DNA from: Candidatus Poribacteria bacterium | GTDB taxonomy: Bacteria; Poribacteria; WGA-4E; WGA-3G | DNA length: 33,261 bases | Reading direction: 5' to 3' | Assembly: GCA_028820635.1 (NCBI GenBank) | Contig: JAPPIG010000075.1 | Coordinates: 1-33,261 of the forward strand | In this document: piece after piece, positions 9,308 to 16,355 of the stretch | Layout of the letters: each line of letters begins with the position of its first letter | How positions within the stretch are numbered: the first letter of the stretch is position 1 | Made by a program: the position numbers and the translations under genes | The notes under the pieces: generated by a model | What the model was told of the DNA's origin: nothing | Seen by the model: the letters and a program-made list of their open reading frames with translations, nothing else | Database searches by the model: none

Positions 9308-9420
9308 GTAGGTCGGGTAGAGCAACGCGAAACCCGACCTGCGAACTAAATAGCAAGCACCAGAGGTGCGAAAGGTGTATAGCAATAGCACAATATCGGG
9401 CTTACAAAACCCTCCTACAA
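9308..9420. repeat. Adjacent family-A and family-B repeats
   Basis: In the 153-bp gap between nadE and the quinone oxidoreductase gene lie a family-A unit (9308-9338, GTAGGTCGGGTAGAGC...CGAAACCCGAC) and a family-B-like half unit (about 9393-9420, ATCGGGCTTACAAAACC then CTCCTACAAG). Just before them (9280-9303) is a TTATCAGTCATCAGCATTCA stretch seen in similar form at other gaps. Confidence 0.8.
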
Positions 9421-9424
9421 GAGG

Positions 9425-10405
9425 CTAAATTTTTAAAATAATCTTTCCAAAATTCCGATTCGCTTCCATATATTGGTGTGCTTCACGAACTTGTGCTAAA
9501 GGATATACAGAATCAATAACAGGCTGAAGTGCTCCTTCCTTTAACGCCGGCAACCAACGTTGGACAAATCGCTGCGTGATAGCAATTTTTTCATCAAGCG
9601 ATTGTGGACGCATTACAGACCCTATAATTTGCAGCCGTTTTCGCATTACCACTCCTAAGTCTATTTCTGTAGTCGAACCGCCCATCAACCCTACTTGTAA
9701 TAAACGTCCTTTTGTTTTGAGTATCTGCAAGTTCCGCGCGAGATATGGAGCACCAATGAAATCTAACACGACATCCACGCCGTCTCCATCTGTCAACCGC
9801 TCAATTTCAGTAACAAAATCAGATTGTTTATAGTTAATACCTGCTGTAGCTCCCAATGTCTTGCAGCTATCAATTTTGTCGGATGTGCCTGCGGTAACAA
9901 ACACACACGCACCAGCATGGCACGCTATCTGAATGCCTGCAGTACCAACCCCACTTCCGCCTGCATGAATTAGAATAGTCTCACCAGCGGAAAGTCGCCC
10001 TAATGTGAAGATGTTCTCATTTGCCGTAAAAAACACCTCTGGAACGGCAGCGGCTTCTTCAAAACTCCATCCGTCTGGAATGAACATCGCCATGCGATAA
10101 TCAATAACTGCTTGTTCCGCATAGCCCCCGCCACCTATGAGTCCAAAGACTCGATCACCTTCGTTAAATCCAATAACACGCTCTCCCATTGCTGACACCG
10201 TGCCAGCAATTTCTAAACCGAGTATTTCAGATTCCCCTGGCGGTGGTGGATAACCTCCGCGCCGCTGTATTAAGTCCAAGCGATTAAGAGCAGTTGCCTT
10301 AACATTGACCAGTAGTTGTGTTTCTGTTGGCTGAGGTGGGGACACTTCACTTAGTTGTAGAACTTCTGGTCCTCCATCGCCATTTCTCGTAATTGCTTTC
10401 ATCAT
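9425..10405 (-). CDS. Zinc-free NAD(P)H:quinone oxidoreductase (MDR family)
   Basis: A 326-residue medium-chain dehydrogenase/reductase of the quinone-oxidoreductase (Qor/PIG3) group, which reduces quinones or enones with NADPH. The GroES-like N-terminal part contains LNRLDLIQRRGGYPPPPG and the conserved GLEIAGTV. The Rossmann part has IHAGGSGVGTAGIQIA and DVVLDFIGAPYL. The cysteine ligands of zinc-dependent alcohol dehydrogenases are missing. An AGGGAAG site precedes the first ATG; a second ATG follows immediately and is equally usable. It is a single gene whose 3' end abuts a repeat. Confidence 0.9.
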   Translation of the reverse strand: MMKAITRNGDGGPEVLQLSEVSPPQPTETQLLVNVKATALNRLDLIQRRGGYPPPPGESEILGLEIAGTVSAMGERVIGFNEGDRVFGLIGGGGYAEQAVIDYRMAMFIPDGWSFEEAAAVPEVFFTANENIFTLGRLSAGETILIHAGGSGVGTAGIQIACHAGACVFVTAGTSDKIDSCKTLGATAGINYKQSDFVTEIERLTDGDGVDVVLDFIGAPYLARNLQILKTKGRLLQVGLMGGSTTEIDLGVVMRKRLQIIGSVMRPQSLDEKIAITQRFVQRWLPALKEGALQPVIDSVYPLAQVREAHQYMEANRNFGKIILKI

Positions 10406-10481
10406 TCTTCCCTACGACCTATTTAGAATTTTATCATATATTATCCGATTACGTCAATAATATACAAAAAGCAAAAAATTG

Positions 10482-10510
10482 TTGCATAAAAAATGTAAAT
10501 ATTGTATAAT
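10482..10510 (+). promoter_or_regulatory. Probable sigma70 promoter
   Basis: TTGCAT (10482-10487), 17-bp spacer, TATAAT (10505-10510). It would start transcription near 10517, ahead of the palindrome and hairpin-rich block. A second, weaker candidate is TTGACG at about 10544 with TAAACT 17 bp downstream, overlapping the palindrome. Confidence 0.65.
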
Positions 10511-10551
10511 ATTTAAAATGTCAGAAATTACTTGTAATAGTAATTGACGTT

Positions 10552-10580
10552 TTTTGTAAAGTTGTGTAAACTTTACAAAA
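10552..10580. promoter_or_regulatory. 12-bp perfect palindrome, possible operator
   Basis: TTTTGTAAAGTT and AACTTTACAAAA are perfect inverted arms separated by 5 bases. They lie about 40 bp downstream of the promoter and overlap a second possible -10 region, a position typical of an operator. It lacks G+C and so is a poor terminator. Confidence 0.55.
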
Positions 10581-10784
10581 GGTGTTAGGAATGCACGGAA
10601 AGCGTGTGTTACACCTGGGCACGCTCACCCCCAAGTGGGGGCGCGCCGACAGTGCTAACTTTCACAAAAGCACAATCAGCGCGTAGCCATGCCATAATCT
10701 ACCTATGACAGGGCTGGTTTTCATTTTAGCACAAGTATCACGCTTACTGCTATAGAATTATGGAAACCAGCGAGCCCGAAAGGG
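10581..10784 (+). ncRNA. Candidate structured non-coding RNA or long leader
   Basis: About 200 nt without a convincing gene, containing five successive hairpins. GGTGT/ACACC (10581-10615) encloses CACG/CGTG. CCCCC-aagt-GGGGG spans 10628-10641. GTGCT/AGCAC spans 10652-10673. An 11-bp stem GCTGGTTTTCA/TGGAAACCAGC (10713-10771, one G-U) encloses TAGCA/TGCTA. CCC-GAAA-GGG (10775-10784) has a GNRA tetraloop. A sigma70-like promoter lies upstream. I could not match it to tmRNA, RNase P, SRP, 6S or a known riboswitch. It may be an independent RNA or a leader for the gene at 10919. From 10785 to 10850 nothing is recognised. Confidence 0.5.
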
Positions 10785-10850
10785 AACAGTTGACAGCAAC
10801 TTTTCGCTTTTCCTGCCAACATCTCCTTTAGGGTCTGTCAAATCTGAAAG

Positions 10851-10877
10851 CCCTCTATACACAATTCGTATAGAGGG
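10851..10877 (+). promoter_or_regulatory. Hairpin in leader of the A1 gene
   Basis: CCCTCTATAC and GTATAGAGGG are perfect 10-bp arms around a 7-base loop, 41 bp before the A1 start codon. No T-tract follows, so it is more likely an operator or mRNA-stability hairpin than a terminator. Confidence 0.6.
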
Positions 10878-10918
10878 ATGTACATTAGATACTTTGACAT
10901 AAATAAAGGAGATCCAAA

Positions 10919-11809
10919 ATGAAAGCCATTCGTAATAGTAAATTTTTCCCTGTCCTTACAGCCTTATGTTTGTTACTCACAAGCGTGGTTTGGGCAGGAG
11001 AGTTGTTAACAGCAATCGGTGTAGTGGGAGCGATAGCAAGTATCCTTGGGCTTCTTGCATGGTCTATTCAGCAGCTGCATGAAGCCATAAAAACTAAGGA
11101 GCAGAAGCTTGCTAGCCGGGAAAAAGAACTCAGGGAGGCAGAAACGCAAAGGGATACCAACATTGAGACGAATAAAAACCTGGAAAGATTAATCTCCAGG
11201 TATGACACGTTAATTAGTCAAGCAGAAACAATGTTGGAAACTGCTACGCAAGAATACGAAGCAGCAAAAACAGCTTACGATGATGCAAAAACAGAGGTTC
11301 AGCAGAAATCCGATGCATATAAGCAAGCCAAGAAAGCTTATGATGATCATGTAGATGACTGTTACTATTCTCAGACTAACCAGTTTTGTTCTATTGAATC
11401 ACGGCTTTCCTACCAAAAGTCCCAAGCGCAGGAGGAATTGCGCAAGGCAAATGTCTCGCGCACTTTCGCCAAGAGCACATACAATAGCAAGAAGTCTGAT
11501 AAAGCAAAAGCTGAACGTCTTGTTAAGAAGTATACCAGAAGGCAAAATGAGTTTAAAACTGCGAAGAACGATCTTGCAGAATTCCACGCGACCTTGTTAT
11601 CAACGATAAGAACCCTGAAAGGGCAGGTGCTACAAAAAAAGATAGAGATAGCTGCTGCCAAGGCGGATCTTAGTACGGAAAAAGGCTTGCAAAGTGAGGC
11701 AAAGGCGTATCAAAACCGCTTTAAGAGCGCGTCGGCACAAGGACTTGATATGGACCAGTGGGTTAAGGACAATCCAATCCCTGAAAGCTTGGCCCCATAC
11801 ATGCCATAG
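10919..11809 (+). CDS. Secreted coiled-coil protein (A1)
   Basis: A 296-residue protein with a signal peptide (probable cleavage after VWA, residue 26), a second hydrophobic stretch (about 28-48), then a long charged coiled coil (about 52-250) rich in Ala, Lys, Glu and Gln with heptad-like spacing. Two cysteines (C148, C157) sit in a short break in the coil and could form a disulfide hairpin. An AAGGAG site lies 8 bases upstream of the ATG. It is the first gene of the A1-B1-A2-B2 locus and is separated from B1 by a 12-bp hairpin. The role is unknown; it could be an envelope-spanning or scaffolding protein, but nothing proves this. Confidence 0.78.
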   Translation: MKAIRNSKFFPVLTALCLLLTSVVWAGELLTAIGVVGAIASILGLLAWSIQQLHEAIKTKEQKLASREKELREAETQRDTNIETNKNLERLISRYDTLISQAETMLETATQEYEAAKTAYDDAKTEVQQKSDAYKQAKKAYDDHVDDCYYSQTNQFCSIESRLSYQKSQAQEELRKANVSRTFAKSTYNSKKSDKAKAERLVKKYTRRQNEFKTAKNDLAEFHATLLSTIRTLKGQVLQKKIEIAAAKADLSTEKGLQSEAKAYQNRFKSASAQGLDMDQWVKDNPIPESLAPYMP

Positions 11810-11820
11810 TAACAACTCCG

Positions 11821-11854
11821 AATAGGCAGCAGGCGCGTAGGGCTGCTGCCTATT
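11821..11854 (+). terminator. Intergenic hairpin after A1
   Basis: AATAGGCAGCAG and CTGCTGCCTATT are perfect 12-bp arms around a 10-base loop, 11 bp after the A1 stop. No T-tract follows, so it may be an attenuator or mRNA-processing/stability element between A1 and B1 rather than a full terminator. Confidence 0.65.
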
Positions 11855-11901
11855 CCTAACATTTATGTTGAACTCCACAACACAAGAAGGAGGCATATCT
11901 C

Positions 11902-13212
11902 ATGAAAAAACTATTTCTTGCCAGTGTAGTCGCACTACTCTTGTTGACCATAGGGGTGCTGCTTGTGAGACGGCACCACCAAAACAACGATGGTTCGCCG
12001 ACATCAACAGCGGAAAACGCCAAACTGAAAACAGAGGGAAACGATATGGACACTATAATAACTCCTTTACCGCCAGAAGACCAAGAATACATTCAAGAAC
12101 TTCAGAATGACATCCGTGAGGCGAAAGCAGCTGGGGATGAAGAATGGGCCGCGGAATTAGAAAAAGACTTGGTGAAAGTTCGTGAAGAAATTCTAAACCC
12201 GCCCGAACTCCCTGAAGATGAGCATGAGTGGGTGCTACACTGGGAGAATGAGATTCGCAAAGCGAAAAAAGAAGGCAAAAGTGAACAATACATTGCAAAT
12301 TTAGAAAAATTTCGTGATATACACCTTGCTGGCATTGCTGAAGATGAAAAAGTTGAACGACTTCGGCAAGAAGAACAAGCCAGATTCGAAGCACTGAATA
12401 GTCCTGAAGAACGTATCACTTACTATGAGGAGAAACTTTCAGGAGCAGAAAAAGCACTGCGCGTTGCCAAAGCATCAGGAGATGCATCAGATATTCAATG
12501 GGCAGAATGGGAAGTTGAAGCCAGAAAATCAGATATAAAACGGGAAAAGGATCAACTTGCCTGGATCCCTGTGCAAAAAGAACTGGATGCACTTCAGGAA
12601 TGGGTAGAAGAGTCAAGCCCGAAATGGATCGAAAAGTATCGTTCTTTCTTGCTGATAGAAGAAATTGATGGTGTTGAACGTATTGTTGGTGTTCGCACTC
12701 CCGCTGAAATAAGGCATGCCGCAAAGGAATTATTATCTGATTCACCTCCGTCAGAATCATCCAGTGTGCCATCTTTACCTGACACCCAATCCACCCCAAA
12801 GTTACAACAGACAACACCAGAACGTTCTGAGGTTCCCCCATCCTCACAAGGAGAAGCAGCACCGCAGCAATCTCCTGGGGCTGCGATGGAATCTATTGTC
12901 AATGCACAGACACAGTTCCAGTCGTGGCGTGAAGATGTAGATGATGACTACTTGGATGTGCTTGTCTCTCAGTATATGACACCACAAGAACTTGACCAGT
13001 TCTTTCCGACTGAAGCAGATCGACAAAACCTTACCAAACGCACAGAGAGACTGCAGCAAGACGTTGTCTCTAAAGTCCGAAAACTTGTCAATGGAATACC
13101 AAATGCAACGCAGGCACAAAAAAGCAAACTGGCGCGTGAGTTGGTCAACGCTAACTTTGACAAAGATTTTGCCGATGCTGTAATAGAGCAGCTGCAACTT
13201 GACGAAAAATAA
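11902..13212 (+). CDS. Membrane-anchored coiled-coil protein (B1) with conserved C-terminal domain
   Basis: A 436-residue protein with one N-terminal membrane helix (about residues 3-22) followed by RRHH. Acidic helical repeats follow (about 55-250; similar phrases recur, such as EYIQELQNDIREAKAAGDEE and WENEIRKAKKEGKSEQY), then a Pro/Ser/Gln linker (about 275-330). The last about 80 residues form a compact helical domain ending DFADAVIEQLQLDEK. B2 at 13844 shares that domain and ending, so the two are paralogues. An AAGGAGG site precedes the ATG. Topology suggests an inner-membrane anchor with a periplasmic body. Family not recognised. Confidence 0.8.
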   Translation: MKKLFLASVVALLLLTIGVLLVRRHHQNNDGSPTSTAENAKLKTEGNDMDTIITPLPPEDQEYIQELQNDIREAKAAGDEEWAAELEKDLVKVREEILNPPELPEDEHEWVLHWENEIRKAKKEGKSEQYIANLEKFRDIHLAGIAEDEKVERLRQEEQARFEALNSPEERITYYEEKLSGAEKALRVAKASGDASDIQWAEWEVEARKSDIKREKDQLAWIPVQKELDALQEWVEESSPKWIEKYRSFLLIEEIDGVERIVGVRTPAEIRHAAKELLSDSPPSESSSVPSLPDTQSTPKLQQTTPERSEVPPSSQGEAAPQQSPGAAMESIVNAQTQFQSWREDVDDDYLDVLVSQYMTPQELDQFFPTEADRQNLTKRTERLQQDVVSKVRKLVNGIPNATQAQKSKLARELVNANFDKDFADAVIEQLQLDEK

Positions 13213-13229
13213 TCAATCTTATTTAAACT

Positions 13230-13278
13230 GCTACAGTCAGCAGGGGCATCAACCAACCTACTGACTGCAGCATCTTTT
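13230..13278 (+). terminator. Terminator after B1
   Basis: GCTACAGTCAGCAGG (13230-13244) pairs with CCTACTGACTGCAGC (13257-13271) with two mismatches and is followed by CTTTTT. It is a plausible intrinsic terminator 18 bp after the B1 stop. Confidence 0.65.
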
Positions 13279-13285
13279 TAAATCC

Positions 13286-13311
13286 TGTCGCGATAGCGTT
13301 TTATCGCGACA
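13286..13311 (+). promoter_or_regulatory. Hairpin before A2
   Basis: TGTCGCGATA and TATCGCGACA are perfect 10-bp arms around a 6-base loop, 21 bp before the A2 start codon. The position matches the hairpin in front of A1, although the sequence differs. Confidence 0.55.
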
Positions 13312-13331
13312 AACCATAGGAGTATTATATC

Positions 13332-13781
13332 ATGAAACGCTATACAGCGTATCCCTTTTTTGTTAATCGCACTCTTTCTCGGTGCGACTCTCACCAACAC
13401 TACCAACGCAAACGATGCGGAAATAGACAGGGTTATTTAGTTTTAAAAATTTTCGATGTTTTTAGATTATTCCGTTAATGTTGTATAGTAGCCTCTTGTC
13501 CGTGTCTTTAGTCCCGCTGAATGCCATACGCGCATTCAGCGGGACTAAAGACAGATAGGACAGCCGTTGCTGCAGCAGAAAAGCACATGACCGATACACA
13601 GAAGTTAATAGTCATGGCAGAGGGTATGATAACTCACTATGAAAATCGAGAAAAATATCATGATGAGCAAGTGATAATTCTTCAAGGCAAAATCAACGAT
13701 CTTAACGCTGAAAAAAAAGCGGAAGAAGATAAAAAGAAGAGTATACTTGATGATTATGATAAAAAGGATCAAGACGATTAA
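13332..13781 (+). pseudogene. Broken secreted coiled-coil gene (A2)
   Basis: A GGAG site precedes an ATG at 13332. The frame reads MKRYTAYPFF and then loses sense at a run of six T (13356-13361). Shifting by one base there gives a good signal peptide (LLIALFLGATLTNTTNANDAE) that ends at a stop at 13438-13440. After 60 bp of AT-rich sequence and a 22-bp-arm palindrome, coding-like sequence resumes: AVAAAEKHMTDTQKLIVMAE and a lysine/glutamate coiled coil ending KKDQDD-stop at 13781. Signal peptide, coil and position between B1 and B2 match A1, so this is probably a decayed second A gene. The 3' part could still be translated from the ATG at about 13588. Confidence 0.6.
13503..13553. repeat. Perfect palindrome with 22-bp arms inside A2
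   Basis: The left arm at 13503-13524 (TGTCTTTAGTCCCGCTGA...) and right arm at 13532-13553 are exact reverse complements around a 7-base loop. The AGTCCC/GGGACT core recalls the element at 15261-15373. It lies between the signal-peptide part and the coil part of A2. It also supplies an ATG (13521) that makes an artificial N-terminus for the downstream frame. Confidence 0.9.
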
Positions 13782-13789
13782 TCTTGTCA

Positions 13790-13819
13790 AGTCCCAGTTA
13801 GTATTTAATAACTGGGACT
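13790..13819 (+). terminator. Hairpin between A2 and B2
   Basis: AGTCCCAGTTA and TAACTGGGACT are perfect 11-bp arms around an 8-base loop. They lie 8 bp after the A2 stop and 24 bp before the B2 start codon. Only a weak T-rich stretch follows. Confidence 0.6.
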
Positions 13820-13843
13820 ACTCAATTTTATGAGGATTTTATT

Positions 13844-14965
13844 ATGAGACTATTTACTAAGATTACCATTATTGTAATTATTTTCATGCTTGGTTTTTCC
13901 TTCTTATTTATAATATTAAGTCATAGAACTGAATTAGGTTATGGAACTGATACGCATATACATATAGAAGACGTTGATACTAAAGAAGTTTCCACAGATA
14001 ATAAAACGGATACGAAACCTGTTACAACTGATAGCGAAAAACCTGTTGACCCTTTTAAAAAAATGGATCAATCAGACTTTGACAGGATTATGGCTGATAT
14101 TTCCAAGAGAAGGTCTAAAGAACAAGATTCAATAACAACTTCAGATGAAACAAAGGATAATTTACCTGTATTTGAGACTAATTGGATACCATGGGAAGAA
14201 TATAAAAACGCCTCACCAGAAGCGCGAAAGGCAATGGCAGATGAATTCAAAGAGCCTGGATCAATAGAAGCAAAAGTAGCACAACTTATAAAGGAGTATG
14301 ACGATAATTTTGATTTAGAAGCTGTGATAGCGCAAAGTCCTGAGCTACAGTATTTACGTGAAATACGTATGCAAAATGCCGAAAGGATTAAGCAAAAGAT
14401 TATGGAAATAGAAAATCAGTTATCGGAAATACAAACTCGTAGAACATTTATTCTTAAAATTGCAGAGGAACACGGAGCAACGCTTATCTATGATGATTCT
14501 GGTAACCCAATTGATTATGAAAAAGATGAACAGGGCAACCCTATTTTGATGCCTGTTACAGAAAATGCACAAGTATTAGATGGTAAATCCGAATCAAATC
14601 AAGTATTACCTATCCGAACCCCCGAACAAAGTAATAATAACATTCCTATAACAAGTGATATAGAATTTAAAGTTACCCAATTGTGGATAAAGTCGGCTGA
14701 ACAGTATCCAGATATAATTATTTCACAGCAACTTTCCAAAGAAGAATACGACACGTTTTTTTCTACAAAAGAATTAAGGCAATCGTTAAAAGAACGAAAA
14801 ACGCAGATGCAAAACGATATTGCTCAACAAATCCAGAACATTTTGCCGAACTCACTTAGCAACCGCGAGCAAGTCATTTTTCAATTGCGAAAATCACTTT
14901 CAGAAAATTGGGACTCTGATTTTGGCGATGCGGTGATAGAACAGTTGCAACTTGACGACAAATAA
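13844..14965 (+). CDS. Membrane-anchored protein (B2), paralogue of B1
   Basis: A 373-residue protein with an N-terminal membrane helix (about residues 5-26), a low-complexity Asp/Thr/Lys linker (about 35-75), helical segments (about 110-215), a second linker, and a C-terminal domain of about 80 residues. That domain ends DFGDAVIEQLQLDDK, nearly identical to the end of B1; further upstream, FFSTKELRQSL parallels FFPTEADRQNL. The middle regions hardly resemble each other, so the C-terminal domain is the conserved part. Codon use is more AT-rich than B1. A weak GAGGAT site precedes the ATG. The function is unknown. Confidence 0.8.
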   Translation: MRLFTKITIIVIIFMLGFSFLFIILSHRTELGYGTDTHIHIEDVDTKEVSTDNKTDTKPVTTDSEKPVDPFKKMDQSDFDRIMADISKRRSKEQDSITTSDETKDNLPVFETNWIPWEEYKNASPEARKAMADEFKEPGSIEAKVAQLIKEYDDNFDLEAVIAQSPELQYLREIRMQNAERIKQKIMEIENQLSEIQTRRTFILKIAEEHGATLIYDDSGNPIDYEKDEQGNPILMPVTENAQVLDGKSESNQVLPIRTPEQSNNNIPITSDIEFKVTQLWIKSAEQYPDIIISQQLSKEEYDTFFSTKELRQSLKERKTQMQNDIAQQIQNILPNSLSNREQVIFQLRKSLSENWDSDFGDAVIEQLQLDDK

Positions 14966-15260
14966 CTTCACGAAGCCAACGTTATTTAAGGGACTTATGA
15001 AAATCTTTAAGCGGTTTTTGGACAAGGAGACTTCTCATGAGGGGCGTGTGAAAATCATTGTGATAAGTGCAAAGCATTCATGCAAAGCATAGCATTTTGG
15101 TCTTTTTGGCAGTCTGTTATGTTACGCGTTAATTATAGCATCTGCAATAATGGGGTGCTAACCGAGTTGGAAAAAGACACGGAATAGCAATACCACCTTA
15201 CTTTTAACTTTACAGGCAGATATCTTTATGAAGATTAAATAAATATTTCAGTAATTTCTT

Positions 15261-15373
15261 AGTCCCGTAGGGACGCAATGTTTATAGAAAAATGTTGTCC
15301 CTTTCCTCTTGAGTTCCGTAGGAACGGCATATTTATGTTGATGTGCTTCGAAACATATCGTCCCTATGGGACT
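15261..15373. repeat. Small palindrome-built element (MITE/REP-like)
   Basis: This 113-bp element is bounded by imperfect inverted termini, AGTCCCGTAGGGACG at the left and CGTCCCTATGGGACT at the right, each itself a hairpin. A third hairpin, GTTCCGTAGGAAC, sits at about 15313. Each core is followed by an AT-rich ATGTTT or ATATTT motif. No ORF is inside. The surrounding gap (14966-15674) contains no convincing gene; only short, poorly supported reading frames occur. Confidence 0.75.
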
Positions 15374-15674
15374 GAAGATCGCTTAAAATGTTCCGAATAT
15401 GCCTAATGAAAATTACCGAATTAATAAATTAATCTTCATTCAGATATCTGCCTTTTTCTTTGCGTTGCTTGACAGGACAGTCAAGCATAAGTATTGTCAT
15501 AGAACGAAGGGCAGTTCAAGGGTGCTTGTCTTTGGGCTCCACCGCTGTACCTTTGAAGGCAATTATTGGTTTTACAATTCAGAAATTAGCGACAAGTTAC
15601 AACTTTTCCCCCCAAATAACGTCTAATTTGAAAAAACTATATTTGACAGAAAATAATTCCTTAGGAGAATACTA

Positions 15675-16145
15675 ATGTCAAAAACCTCAGAAAAGGAAAC
15701 ATTACAGCGTCAATTTAATCCTGTGAAGGCAAAATTGGTATATATAGAGGAATGTTTTGGGCAATTGCAGAGTGGTCTTCCGGCGAACAAAGAAGAATAT
15801 ATCGCAGCTGACAGACTGACGCATTCCTATATTAAAAGTTGCTTTCTGATGATCGTGCAGCGTGCCGTAGACATAAACAACGCCATCATAGAATTTAGCG
15901 GCAAGACACCTCCCTACCAAAAATACCAAGGCTTTCGTGTCGTTCAAGAAAGTGGTCTAATTGATGTAGAAACACTAAATTTCTTTGAACACGCCTTAAC
16001 CTGTTACCAGAAAATAGCTAATCCCTACGAGGGACTCCCAGCCCCCGAACTCTACGATGTATCTTCGCAACTACTGCAACATGGTAAAGCTTATACGCGC
16101 CAGATAAACGATTTTTTTCGAGATGCTAATCCGACGTTATCTTAG
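15675..16145 (+). CDS. HepT-like (DUF86) protein lacking the RNase motif
   Basis: A 156-residue all-helical protein whose layout matches HepT/DUF86, the HEPN-domain toxins partnered with MntA nucleotidyltransferases. It has the central block DRLTHSYIKSCFLMIVQRAV followed by DINNAIIEF, the PPYQKYQGFRVVQESGLID segment, and a C-terminal helix ending RQINDFF. Where active HepT proteins have RNxxVHxY, this one reads YQKIANPY (about 111-118), so both the catalytic Arg and His are missing. No MntA-type GSxxRG gene is adjacent. A TAGGAG site supports the start. It may be an inactive relative with another role. Assignment rests on pattern only. Confidence 0.6.
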   Translation: MSKTSEKETLQRQFNPVKAKLVYIEECFGQLQSGLPANKEEYIAADRLTHSYIKSCFLMIVQRAVDINNAIIEFSGKTPPYQKYQGFRVVQESGLIDVETLNFFEHALTCYQKIANPYEGLPAPELYDVSSQLLQHGKAYTRQINDFFRDANPTLS

Positions 16146-16188
16146 AAGCACAGTTATAGTGGATTTACAATTGACTTGACATCTGAGC

Positions 16189-16253
16189 TGTAGGAGGGAA
16201 CTTCGATCCCGACTATCAAGGCGGGTCGTCGCGATTCGGAAATCGCTCCTACA
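16189..16253. repeat. Family-B palindromic repeat
   Basis: A 65-bp unit bounded by TGTAGGAG and CTCCTACA, with an inner GCGATTCGGAAATCGC hairpin. The termini match those at 21983-22012 and the half-units near 9411, 22128 and 24786. It lies between convergent genes. Confidence 0.85.
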
Positions 16254-16284
16254 GAATATATGTGAACTTATTTACACAATTTTC

Positions 16285-16327
16285 TATAAAAACAAGGCGG
16301 GTTGAAGCAAAAACTTCTACCCGCCTT
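16285..16327 (-). terminator. Intrinsic terminator of the lipoprotein gene
   Basis: AAGGCGGGTTGAAG (16294-16307) pairs with CTTCTACCCGCCTT (16314-16327) with one internal mismatch. Read on the minus strand the stem is followed by GTTTTTATAG. It lies 28 bp beyond the lipoprotein stop and could also stop the convergent HepT-like transcript. Confidence 0.82.
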
Positions 16328-16355
16328 TAGCTTTGAATTATCATTTAAGATAATT

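Noticed and set aside
10591..10686. 31-codon ORF (starting MHGKRVLHLGT) inside the hairpin block
   Set aside because: It has a weak ribosome-binding site and overlaps three hairpins; the peptide matches nothing known. A leader peptide cannot be excluded but is not supported.
12416..12902. Long minus-strand frames opposite B1
   Set aside because: They are antisense to a well-supported coding region with signal, linker and conserved end; their composition is that of a complementary-frame artefact.
13521..13781. Intact 86-residue gene starting MPYAHSAGLKT
   Set aside because: Its first about 12 codons are the right arm of the 22-bp palindrome and there is no ribosome-binding site; it is better read as the 3' part of the broken A2 gene.
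15399..15675. Overlapping ORFs of 71-75 codons before the HepT-like gene
   Set aside because: They overlap each other in different frames, lack good ribosome-binding sites, show no MntA-type GSxxRG motif and have unstructured composition.
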